Origin: Phoronis ovalis
Taxonomy: Eukaryota > Phoronida > Phoronidae
Direction: 5' to 3'
NCBI GenBank assembly: GCA_028565635.1
Contig: JAOXYB010037584.1
Coordinates: forward strand, 1-13,546
Length of the DNA: 13,546 nucleotides
The notes below the pieces were generated by a model. The model was not told the origin of the DNA. It saw only the letters and a list, made by a program, of their open reading frames with translations, and did no database searches. Below, piece by piece: positions 1 through 8,445 of this stretch. Both the position numbers and the translations under genes were made by a program. Numbering within the stretch: position 1 is the first letter of the stretch; every line of letters starts with the position of its first letter.

Positions 1-1108
1 TGTAAAAAAACAATAATGTTAAAAAAATATCCTACACATTGGATGGGCATTAGACATGACAAATGTCTTGTTAAAATACCTTGAAGCAGCTTCACTTTAC
101 GTGTGCATACTGGAATTTTTTTTAGAAAACTGGAAAATGTTATTAAATGTTAAATGTATCACAGAAGAACCACAAACCTATTTATTAGCTGTGCTTCACA
201 ATATGGAATATTTCAAATTAACTCATTTCATCCTCTTTCAGAATCCTATTTTGTCTGCATTAAACAAATATTTGTATATGAACTTATTTTTTAACACTTT
301 TCAACCCACTTAATTCCTGGATTGATTCACTCCCAATAAAATAATACATAAATTATATACTCAGAATACTCTGTTTTCATTAAAAGTAGACAGCCACAAA
401 TGTCAGATATTCAATTGCAAAATGTTTTATTGTTATGAGTAGTACTGTGACAACAGATCATACAACAGGTAAATGTCCACTTTTTTGTAGTCCCTGAACA
501 GATTTCCAACTTGTAAAATGGAAATGAGATTTGCTGATTGACCTGTAACTGATTCAACTTAGTACACAAATGAATTGAGGAGTCTCTGAGGGGTGCCTAA
601 TCTTTTTTAAAACTTTCAATGGGATGATTTTTAGGTCTAATTTTTTTAACTTAAAAGTATAAGCCTTGATGCACCCTTTTAAAGCCTGAAAAAGTATCAA
701 AATTCAATATAGGCATTTGTATTTGTCAATTTGAGAGCTGTCATACATGGATTATAATCCATAATGCAGCTGTTGGTGATGACAAGGGTGAATTAAGTTT
801 GTGTATATGTTTGTGTCATAAAAAGTATAAAATGCATCTTTTGAGATAAGTGCAGTTTTGGACATAAATTTTAAACAAATAATTGAATTTTTTGGTATTC
901 TTATAATTTCATGTCAATTAAAAATAATATTTCTCATGTGATTACAAAGCTTGTATTCACTTGTCATTGTTATGGGTAATGATAGGTTATTATGGTAGCT
1001 CTCATAGCCTCTATAATACAAATGCCTAAAACTTCAATATTATTGTGTATTTTTTGATAATTCTTTTTTGGAAATTAATCTATTCAGTGATTAAAAATAT
1101 GTTTACAG
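1..1108 (+). other. Intron (3' part) of the caspase gene
   Basis: This stretch lies upstream of the caspase terminal exon and ends in a splice acceptor (TTTACAG, AG at 1107-1108). It is AT-rich with long T and A runs. Open frames inside it, such as 56-313, show no caspase-like residues, so I read the whole stretch as intron. The exon carrying the catalytic Cys (QACxG) and the inter-subunit linker is not here and should lie left of position 1. That no small exon is hidden here is an inference. Confidence 0.7.
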
Positions 1109-1314
1109 GATATGTTTCCTTGCGCAATGATCTTATTGGTTCCTGGTACATTCACAATATCTGCAGCGTATTCAAAGATCACTACAGAAATGAACATGTT
1201 GTGGATATGCTAACCAGAGTTCACCAGAAAGTGTCATGTACTACATCGAAATCTGCAGATTACAGGCAAATGCCTAATTTTGACTCGACTTTCTGTAAGA
1301 AAATGTTTCTGTAA
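1109..1314 (+). CDS. Caspase, last coding exon (C-terminal part of the p10-type small subunit), partial gene
   Basis: Caspases are cytosolic cysteine proteases that cleave after Asp in apoptosis and inflammation. This exon encodes the C-terminal 68 or so residues of the small catalytic subunit. Seen in order: YVSLRN, which aligns with the SWR/SYR substrate-pocket strand of caspases; GSWYI, carrying the conserved pocket Trp; a helix ending in the motif LTRV; and RQMP followed by a C-terminal KKMFL, matching the KQMP...RKKLxF end of caspase-2/8/9/10. The exon opens after a consensus acceptor in phase 1, splitting the Gly codon before YVS, where other animal caspases also have an intron (from memory). 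The stop is TAA at 1312-1314. An open frame runs back to an ATG at 1045, but that part is intronic. The oddity is Leu where most caspases have Trp, Tyr, Phe or His (SLR). The RQMP end favours an initiator-like caspase over a caspase-3/7 type, but the class is not certain. The p20 subunit and any prodomain lie outside the window. Confidence 0.9.
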
Positions 1315-1410
1315 TAAAAAGATAAAATATTGTTTCTGATAAATGCCCCTTCTTCGTATAGATGCCCCCTCATGTGGTGTTTACCCACAATAAAAAATGT
1401 TTTTTTCTTT
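1313..1410 (+). terminator. Caspase 3' UTR and poly(A) signals
   Basis: AATAAA at 1313-1318 overlaps the stop codon. A second AATAAA at 1389-1394 is followed by a T-rich tract (about 1399-1412) and GT/T-rich DNA near 1440, the usual layout of a cleavage and polyadenylation site. The second signal is the better candidate and implies a 3' UTR of only about 100 nt. Longer isoforms using distal sites cannot be excluded. Confidence 0.55.
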
Positions 1411-3375
1411 TAAAAGCTACTTCTTCATCAGTTAGTTTTTATTGTTGTTATTTGATTTATTGTGTAAAAAAAAAAGAAGCACTTGAATTTGATAAACCTG
1501 CTGCGTAATTAATGCCCCTCTAGTTATTAAGTACTTATCTCAGAAATTCAAAAGCTTGTTACATATCCTGGGCAAGTCTTTGGAAAAACATATATTTTTC
1601 AGTTTAGTACTCTGGTATAAAGTAAATTAGAAATTAGTTTTAATCCTGTTTTTTGTCCAGGATAGGGTGTGTACTTAGAACAAGACAGTGCTGGTGTGTG
1701 CCATACAAACTATTTTTTTGTTATTTTGATATTTAAAATTGCTTGTAAACCTGATGGAAAAGCTATATCATTTAGTCTATTCCTAATTGCTGTCTTTTGT
1801 CATGTTATGTGAAAAATACAATATTCATACCATTACAAAATGTGATACCAAAAATTGTATTTCGGTGGACATTGTGGTAGCCTTGCATGGTGGAAGCATT
1901 ATGTAGGTATTTTGAAAAAAATGTCAAATAATTTCTGTCATATGTGGAGGACAGGGAAGCCTGTTTATTCCCAAGGTCAATTATCCTTCCGAGTTGATAG
2001 CCTCACAACAGGTTATTTTTTAACATCATTACATTGAATTATTTTCCTTGTACATGTTTTATGCATAAGATTACCCTCAACTATTAAAAACAAAAATTAA
2101 AACATGCTGCAATTTTCATAAAGATGGGCCATTAGCCTGAAGTCAAGGGATCTCCTCAGCAAGTGTAATTACCTTGTCCTCAACATTGAAACTGTTATAA
2201 ACATGTAGATAGTGCACACAGGAGTGCATATAATTCGTAGACTATCGTCAGGTCTTCATTCATGTTGATACTATTGAATATCCTCAAAATTGACTTTTCT
2301 CTTACAATTTTTTTAAGCTAAATAAAAGGGCAGGTATTTCTACATAGTTGGAGCAGACTTGTCAAATTGATGATTGGAAAATAGATATCAATTAAATCAA
2401 TTAAAATTTATACTTTTGCATTTATATCTACGATTCTGTTTTATTTGTTTGTATATAATTCTTGTTCATGAATTTTAAAATAATGCAAAAACTAATATTT
2501 TTGCTAGTTTAATGGCTGTCTGTGAGTGCTAGTATCACAAACTACTCATACATTGTTGAACATGTGTCATGTATTATATTTTTATATCATATCAGGTTTA
2601 GATAAACTCCTGTCCATCTTTAAATGTTTAGGATATATTTTTAGATGGAAATTGACGTGTAATTTTTAGATTTTTATGGACATTTTAATTAATAAATGTA
2701 AGTTTCACTTGCAGCTGTCTGCAATTTTTCAAATGTACTTTTGTCCATGTTCATTAAGGTATTGCGGGATGTATATTGTCTATTTGTTGTGTAGTATTGC
2801 TTTTGATCTAAATTTTGAGTGCTTTGTAGAATATGTATGCATGATTATTTGTACCAAATACATGAATTTTACAATTAATTCAAGCTGTGCTTTATGAACT
2901 GGAAAAATTGTAGATGAATTTATCTGTGTCACTGTGCACTTTACAAGTTCTTTATTAGACCGCCTTTTTATTCATACAACATTACACAGTGGGTGTATAT
3001 GAAAGTAATACTGGCCTAGCATCTAGTTTTCTCTCTTGAAGATTATAGTCTATATTTGGGGTTTACTTAAAAACTTTTTGTACCCTGTATTATCAGCCGA
3101 ATTTCGTTCGAGTCAATCGGTAACTCTGGGAACAAGAAAGGCATGTCATGTAAAAAGTGCTTTATAAATACGAAAGTCTAGATTTGAACAAAACAGTAAG
3201 GTTAAAATTTTTAACACAAGTTATTAGTTGAGAGAAAAAATTAATTGTTATACAACACATCATATTCTCGGTGTGTATTTATTAATGTATTTTGATTTTC
3301 AACAAAATTAAATATATTTCTATAATTTCACTCCTATGCTTTATAGTGTTGTATTTTAATAATAATTTGAAATAA
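1411..3375. other. Non-coding AT-rich stretch, no gene recognised
   Basis: I find no conserved protein motif, no convincing exon pair and no structured RNA. Short open frames (1855-2037, 2676-2897) are low-complexity in composition and resemble no family I know. The stretch may be intergenic or an extended caspase 3' UTR. Confidence 0.55.
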
Positions 3376-3660
3376 CATGATTAAAATAAAAGTACCAAAA
3401 AATCATTTTAGACATGCAAGTCTAGAAAAGTCAATTGCACTTCAGTGATGTAGTGTATATGTACATCATGATATAAATCAGTGAAATCGGCTAGAATCAC
3501 ATTTAATTTAAACTAATATAGCATTAGAATAAATACTCAGTATAAAAAAAAAATCATTATACAGTAAACTTATGCAAATCTAGAATAGTCAACTGCGTTG
3601 TACTTCTATGATGTAGTGTGTAAATACATATACAATGAAATCGGCTAGAATACAAATATT
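3376..3660 (+). repeat. Diverged tandem duplication, about 155-bp unit, two copies
   Basis: Unit 1 (about 3376-3530) and unit 2 (about 3531-3660) share ordered blocks. These are AAAAATCATT then CATGCAAGTCTAGAAAAGTC at 3421 against TGCAAATCTAGAATAGTC at 3579; TGATGTAGTGT; and GAAATCGGCTAGAAT at 3483 and 3637. Offsets of 158 and 154 bp show one duplication with small indels. Unit 1 also contains the hairpin-capable TGATGTA...TACATCA, which is weaker in unit 2. No coding capacity is seen. Confidence 0.8.
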
Positions 3661-4537
3661 ACATTTTTTTATTGTCTATAAGGTAGCGGATTTTTTGGTA
3701 AGCTTTAAATATTTACGAATAATATATAAAATAAGTAATAAATAAAAAGAGAATTGTATTGCTGTATCGCATGCTGCAGTGACGAATGGGTAATGGTGGT
3801 GAAGTCCATGAATGATTAGGAGTTCTTAAGTAAAACGCCTTAGGTAATGTCCTTAGTTGACCCGAGCAAGTTTAAACCGAAGACGTTTTTGCTTGAATGA
3901 AAAGGAACACAATGAAAAACTATTTTGATAACCTGGTTTTTATACATACAGTATATTATTTTGTTATGTCTAAAAAAAGTTCATAAAACGACTTTGTATT
4001 CAGTTTTCTGATAGCTTTGTTGTACTTTAAAATTATCAACCGACGCGTTTTTTCAATCATGAACTAAATCTTATTGATTTTAAAAAATTAAGGAACCGAA
4101 ATAAACGCACACTCTTTTCGTACGGTATGCATAGACAAATGGTCTTTAATAAACGCAATCGTGTTGTTGCAAGATTTTGAAACCAGATTTTGAATTGACT
4201 TTATACCGTTTATAAATTCTTTAAAGCATTAACGGCGGTAACAACAATTTATATAAAGGGGGGTTTCGAGTTAGCTTATTGTAGTCATCGGAGTCATTCC
4301 AAGTTACCTTAATTATTTTAACGTGTTTAATACACGATCGATTGGACATCCCTGCATAACCAACATCAGGATCCAGATATAAATATGTGATTTTCTGCTC
4401 AGTTTTATTCATCTTTCTGAATATTCAATGAATATTGGCGTCTTAATGACCCTTGTCTTCAGTATGATATTCATAAAATTCTAGGAATTGATATCGAAAT
4501 GACGTCATCATAGTTTAATAACCCAGGAGCACTCATG
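3661..4537. other. Non-coding stretch with one palindromic CRE-like octamer
   Basis: No gene is recognised. A minus-strand open frame of 63 residues (4221-4412) has no recognisable motif. The perfect palindrome TGACGTCA sits at 4500-4507, just before the decayed transposon. It matches the cAMP-response element, but with no transcript nearby its function is unknown. Confidence 0.5.
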
Positions 4538-4897
4538 CCCGGGCTCTCATGTCTTTTTGAATATAAGGATGTATTATGGTACTCAATTCAAAATTTTAGA
4601 TTGTGGGTAACAAGTCCGATCCTAATATTTACGAATTTAGAGGTAGTAATCCAAAATTTAAAAAAATATTTGATGAGTACCACTTTATTATTATTATCTG
4701 CAAACTGTTTCCGCTGTTTGATACAAAACTTAAAGAAAGCAGGAAGCAATCCAAAATTTGAAAAAGCAACATGGAACCTATCCAAATTATTTGAAGATCA
4801 ATCTAAATTTCTGCCGGAAGCAAACCATTTTTTTATTATTTCTAAATAAGTTAATATTATGTATACAATCAAAATAACAAGTCGAGTACTTCCGAGG
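4538..4897 (-). mobile_element. Decayed copy of the family 2 inverted-repeat element
   Basis: The stretch runs from CCCGGG (4538-4543) to a degraded terminus CGAGTACTTCCGAGG (4883-4897). It aligns collinearly with the two better family 2 copies. Shared marks are TCTTTTTGAATA plus AAGGATGT near the start, TCAAAATTTTAG, GTAGTAATCCAAAATTT, AGCAATCCAAAATTTG, GTATACAATC, and AAGTCGAGTAC at the end. The orientation matches the 10636-11034 copy. I cannot see a target-site duplication, consistent with an old insertion. A 104-codon open frame (4535-4849) runs through it and is a by-product of the AATCCAAAATTT units, not a gene. Confidence 0.65.
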
Positions 4898-5871
4898 TTT
4901 AACGTTTTTGCGAAATTTGGTAAATACTATACAGGTAAAAACTCAGCGATATTTATGATTTTAATGAAAGTGGGGGGTTCAATTAATAAAGAAAATGAGA
5001 TAACAATCTGTGGCCTGAAATTTCGAGACAAATATCCCACTTTTGTTATATATGAAATCAGCCGAGTCTAGTAGAGTGAGAACATGAAACAAACCAAATA
5101 AGTCCTTCAAATGAGACTTCAAAGATAAATATTCAACATATTAGTTCATGAGAGGAATTTAAATAAGAAGGAAAAAAGCCCTTCCACAGACCAGGATTCA
5201 ATCCTATTGGGATCCATTTCAGACTTTAGTGATCTGGTTAAAAGTAAAACCGATGTCATAGGTTGGTAACTGATAGATGCCCAATACCATTGCATTGGCG
5301 CTTTATACCCAATTTAGAGCCGCCGATGATATTGAACACTTCCTGTTACAACCTGTCCCAATTTCCAACATATAAGAACAGTAATGTACGTATAATAATA
5401 TGGTAAAGGTTTTTACGGAAGAAACCAAACATATTTCAGAGCAATGTTTTATTCTATCAATTCATACTCTTTCTCACAAGGGGACGTATTATCTTAAGAT
5501 AATACAAACGCGTTATTTACCAAACATTCAAAATTTATGATTGAAAATCTCTGGAGAGAAAGAATATGTCAGAATATGTCTGTTGGGATTAGTATCTTAA
5601 TCTTTATAGTTTATCTAAAGTAAGTGTGTTGTGATATATACGCGTGTTTAGTGTAGTGACACTTCCTAGGTGGAGCTGACGATGTAAAGCCGTAATTTTC
5701 AAATAAATATACCGGTATAGTTATATAATTATATACATTCTATAAAGTGTCAAGTTTTTGCGTCTTAGTTTTTCTAGTGACTTAATACCTGGATAGCTGC
5801 GGAGATAGCCATTATGGCAGATTATTTTTCGTATATTTCATTTTCCTACTAGCAGGGATACCTTTTTGGCG
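4898..5871. other. Non-coding stretch with a 20-bp perfect palindrome
   Basis: No gene is recognised; the open frame 4859-5071 straddles the end of the decayed transposon. The stretch includes the perfect palindrome GTATTATCTTAAGATAATAC at 5486-5505 and a small palindrome around ACCGGT near 5711-5716. Confidence 0.5.
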
Positions 5872-5879
5872 ATTTTGGT

Positions 5880-6288
5880 CCCGGGGGGGCTAACTTGAAA
5901 GGAAGTCGGGTACGCATGCTTGTCCGAAAAAACGAGGGTATAGGGTACCTTTTTTGCCGTTCGACGGGGTTCCCGGGAACCCCCGTTTAGGGGTCGATTT
6001 TGGCGGAAAAGCACATTTAGTGGCAAATGTAACTTCCCGTTTAGGGGTTGGTTTTTCACGTACACCTCCCGTTTAGGGGTCCTTTTTTCAGTGGGAGCAG
6101 CGAGCATATTACCTTTTGGTTGTTAATTTTTCAGAGAAAACTTCCCGTTTAGGGGTACCTTTTTGAGCAAAATCTTCCCGTTTAGGGGTGGTATTTTGAT
6201 CCTCTACTTCCCGTTCATTTAGGGGCTTATTTTGAACCCTACGGACGAGCAGTGAGTACCCGACTTCCTTTCAAGTTAGCCCCCCGGG
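5880..6288 (+). mobile_element. Family 1 non-autonomous DNA transposon (MITE), intact, 409 bp
   Basis: The terminal inverted repeats are 5880-5926 and 6242-6288. Their outer 33-34 bp (CCCGGGGGG, then CTAACTTGAAAGGAAGTCGG, then GTAC) agree except for one G in the G-run, and the inner part matches imperfectly as far as GTCCG. The element is flanked by a perfect 8-bp target-site duplication, ATTTTGGT (5872-5879 and 6289-6296), which fixes both ends. An 8-bp duplication fits hAT, P, Merlin or Zisupton-type transposases; the tip does not decide among them. The interior has no transposase, only repeated CCCGTTTAGGGG units. An 89-codon minus-strand open frame crosses the left end but changes register between units and is not credible as a gene. 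The perfect duplication suggests a fairly recent insertion. Confidence 0.9.
5982..6225 (+). repeat. Internal CCCGTTTAGGGG array of family 1, six units
   Basis: The core CCCGTTTAGGGG starts at 5982, 6036, 6068, 6144, 6177 and 6210; the last copy carries a 4-base CATT insertion after CCCGTT. All are in the same orientation, usually preceded by CTT and followed by GTNNNTTTT. Spacings are 54, 32, 76, 33 and 33 bp, so the basic step is about 33 bp. Confidence 0.85.
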
Positions 6289-6520
6289 ATTTTGGTATGG
6301 AATGGGACCCTTTTACGGCTTCTATTGTATATAGTATGTGGCCGAAAGTATGTGTATAATTTTGAGGCATAGTCAGGAGATCGATGGGAAAGTATATATA
6401 ATGAGATTAATATTTGTATATTTTATAGAAAATATGAAACCAAAGAGTCATACAAATTAATAACATTATTTGAGCAGCACAGTAATAAACCTCAGAGAGG
6501 CACTCTCTTTTATATGAGGT

Positions 6521-6811
6521 AGGGGTGTGAGGCCCAGGAGTCCAAACCCTAACCCTGAAATATCCCCGGAATTGACAAAATACCTATACCCTGAAATATC
6601 CTTGGCCCAAAAATCGTCTCCATGCTGCCAGAAAAATTGACAAGCAAAAAAAAGGTAATTTCCCCTTCTATGGTACTCCTATACGCCCAAATAAGGCTAA
6701 CTCTTAAAAATATTTAACTTCCGGCTGTAACTCTACCCTGTGCCAGTTCAAAATATCTTAAAAACCCACCCTGAAATATCCCCTTGACGCACCCTGCAAC
6801 CGGGTACTAAA
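6521..6811 (-). repeat. CCCTGAAATATCC repeat block, possible third transposon family
   Basis: CCCTGAAATATCC occurs at 6553-6565, 6589-6601 and 6769-6781. The block begins near AGGGGTGTGAGG (6521) and ends with GCACCCTGCAACCGGGTAC (about 6791-6808). The reverse complement of that end, CAGGGTGCG, weakly resembles the start, so it could be an element with decayed inverted repeats. I found no target-site duplication, so this is called only as a dispersed-repeat candidate. Confidence 0.45.
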
Positions 6812-7344
6812 CGTGTCGCGTTATTTATTTTTACAATATCTTTATTTATTTCTTCTTTTATTTACCATTAACCAATTTTTACTTTTCTTAGTTTTTACCT
6901 TTAGCACGGCGCGTTTTATTACCGGGAAAATATTTTTTCTACCTATACAAAATACTACTGATTTTATTTACCGGACATGCAGCTTCCTTGTACGGGCTAA
7001 TTTCTCCTATCCCAACAGAGATTCCGGCAGAGGGCCTTCTCAGCAGCGCCATCTGGTATGGCTTGTTTTAAAACCAATCCTCTCTATTCATGGAAACACA
7101 GTAGAAAATCATTGTAAAGTTATTTACATTAACTATTCTTCTGGACAATAAATTATTTAGCTATTTACAGTTTTTAGAGTATGTATTCGAAAAATGAGTC
7201 TGCTACTGAATAGGATAGGCAATGCTCTGCTACATTTCTTCACTGTCTCTAGTCACAGAGTAGGCCTACATGTTGCTTGATAAGGAAACTTCTTTTATAA
7301 TGTAACCAAATGGCAAGAAATAACAGAACAAAGTAAATTACATT
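6812..7344. other. Intergenic stretch, no gene recognised
   Basis: A plus-strand open frame of 112 codons (6813-7151) begins with a hydrophobic Leu/Phe-rich segment. That segment comes from T-rich low-complexity DNA; it has no family signature and no splice or promoter context. I treat the stretch as spacer between the repeat block and the 3' end of the minus-strand basic-protein gene. Confidence 0.5.
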
Positions 7345-7359
7345 TTCAAGAGCATAAGC

Positions 7360-7365
7360 TTTATT
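7360..7365 (-). terminator. Poly(A) signal of the basic-protein gene
   Basis: On the minus strand AATAAA reads 7365 to 7360, about 500 nt downstream of the TAA stop at 7870-7868. Cleavage would fall near 7345. A variant ATTAAA at 7549-7544 could serve as an earlier site. Inferred from position only. Confidence 0.5.
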
Positions 7366-7600
7366 TTTTCTACAGCACACTTACAAAGAACAAGTATGGA
7401 AAGTTTGATGAAGATGGTGTACGAGCAAATTTTACAAAATATATAAATAAGACAGTATTTTTGATACAGAATAATCAAAGCACTTTCTTCAATACAGAAA
7501 AATAATGAGGTATAAAGTGTCTGTTTCCAACCTGGCAAATGTGTTTAATATGTGACTTGTACTAATATAAAAGTTGCATCTGATGACAAGGCAACCAGTT

Positions 7601-7614
7601 GTCGCTATGGTAAC
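7601..7614 (-). promoter_or_regulatory. RFX X-box-like 14-mer, copy 1
   Basis: On the minus strand this reads GTTACCATAGCGAC, which fits the X-box consensus RYYNYYATRRNRAC bound by RFX factors of ciliary genes. It lies inside the inferred 3' UTR of the basic-protein gene, an unusual place for a promoter element. Confidence 0.4.
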
Positions 7615-7715
7615 TAACAGAACCAAAGGGGACCTTCTCTTTCTTTGTTGTAGCAAAAATAAGTTTCTATGAGATCTTCAAATATACAGTGGTCCCTATG
7701 AAATGGTCTGATTCT

Positions 7716-7729
7716 GTTACTATGGCAAC
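7716..7729 (-). promoter_or_regulatory. RFX X-box-like 14-mer, copy 2
   Basis: On the minus strand this reads GTTGCCATAGTAAC, a full match to RYYNYYATRRNRAC. It starts 115 bp from copy 1 in the same orientation. As RNA the sequence could also form a 5-bp stem with a CAUA loop. Confidence 0.45.
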
Positions 7730-7867
7730 AAATAATCTTCATATTTAACACCAACAGCTCAGTTTTGGCTAAGTTTATCTACTAATCCATGTTTGTTCCA
7801 GTACAAAAAGTTACAATTTTAAATTATACAAGTCTCTATTCTACAAAAATATCCACAAGTTGGTGCT

Positions 7868-8422
7868 TTACTTCTTGCCCTTCTTTCCCTTTCCTGCCTT
7901 CTTTGCGGCTTTCTTTGCTGGTCTTTCTACAATTTACAAGAATTATATTAGTAATTAAACTAAATAGTATTACTCTGATTGTGATGCTTTTCTGTCATAA
8001 GTAATATTGCCCATTATAAGACGCTAAATTTATCGATTTTGGCAAAATCTAATTTTCCTACTGGAGCAAACTTACTTGAAACTTTTCCTGCTTTCTTCTT
8101 CGGTGAAGACTTCCTCTTGGGTGCCTTTGCTTTTGCTGTAAGACAAAAATAGTGTTGCTACAATCCCTAATTTCTATCAGAAACACATTTACCACAGATT
8201 TGAGGTATGTTCTCCAGTGCTTAGATCTTGATCTGATACACTGGGGATTTGTAAACAAAAAGACTAACACCTGTCCATGGTCATAAAAATTAATTTTCTT
8301 TTTGAGGTACAACAAAGTTTGGACCATATGGTCTTGTCAGTGTTTGTGGAAATGTTAAGGTAGCTACCTGCACTGTCGCCAGCTGGGGCTGCCTTCTTTT
8401 GTTGTGCCTTTGCTCTAGCCAT
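7868..8422 (-). CDS. Small Lys/Ala-rich basic nuclear protein (57 aa), three coding exons
   Basis: Coding exons are 8422-8368, 8135-8076 and 7926-7868 (stop TAA). Introns are 232 and 149 nt, each with GT-AG ends (CAG/GTAGC, TTACAG, CAA/GTAAG, TTGTAG), and both fall in phase 1, giving one uninterrupted frame. The start ATG has a strong context (ACAATGG), and an acceptor 24 nt upstream (AG at 8447-8446) joins it to a 5' UTR exon. The product has 21 Lys, 3 Arg and 15 Ala but a single Asp, and no aromatic, Cys, Leu, Ile or Glu residue. It begins MARAKAQQKK, carries an NLS-like KRKSSPKKK (residues 25-33) containing an SPKK minor-groove motif and possible CDK site, and ends in Lys-Gly-Lys repeats (KKAGKGKKGKK). 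This composition is that of histone H1 tails, HMGN-like proteins and protamine-like sperm proteins. I infer DNA or nucleosome binding, but I recognise no specific family. It is too short to contain an H1 globular domain. Confidence 0.8.
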
Positions 8423-8445
8423 TGTTGCTCCTGAGATTTTTCAAA

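Noticed and set aside
56-313. 85-codon plus-strand open frame
   Set aside because: It lies in the caspase intron, has low-complexity hydrophobic content, no caspase residues and no splice sites that join it to the 1109 exon.
1045-1108. ATG-initiated extension of the caspase open frame
   Set aside because: The peptide before the Gly-Tyr-Val-Ser strand is AT-rich intron translation, and a consensus acceptor sits at 1107-1108.
2140-2240. Minus-strand 26-codon frame with coding-like composition (SFNVEDK and onward)
   Set aside because: It is too short, ends in a stop, and neither flank shows a convincing acceptor plus donor pair.
5838-6107. 89-codon minus-strand open frame across the left end of the family 1 element
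   Set aside because: It spans the transposon terminus and flank, and the internal units are not spaced in multiples of three, so the repeated peptide is not preserved.
5982-6225. CRISPR-like regular repeat array or interstitial telomere (TTTAGGGG)
   Set aside because: Spacing is irregular (54, 32, 76, 33, 33), the host is eukaryotic and the array is enclosed by transposon ends. The TTTAGGGG units are not contiguous as telomere repeats would be.
6813-7151. 112-codon plus-strand open frame with a hydrophobic N-terminus
   Set aside because: The hydrophobic run comes from T-rich DNA. The rest matches no family and lacks promoter or splice context.
7338-7538. 66-codon minus-strand open frame
   Set aside because: It falls within the inferred 3' UTR of the basic-protein gene, overlaps its poly(A) signal and has no conserved motif.
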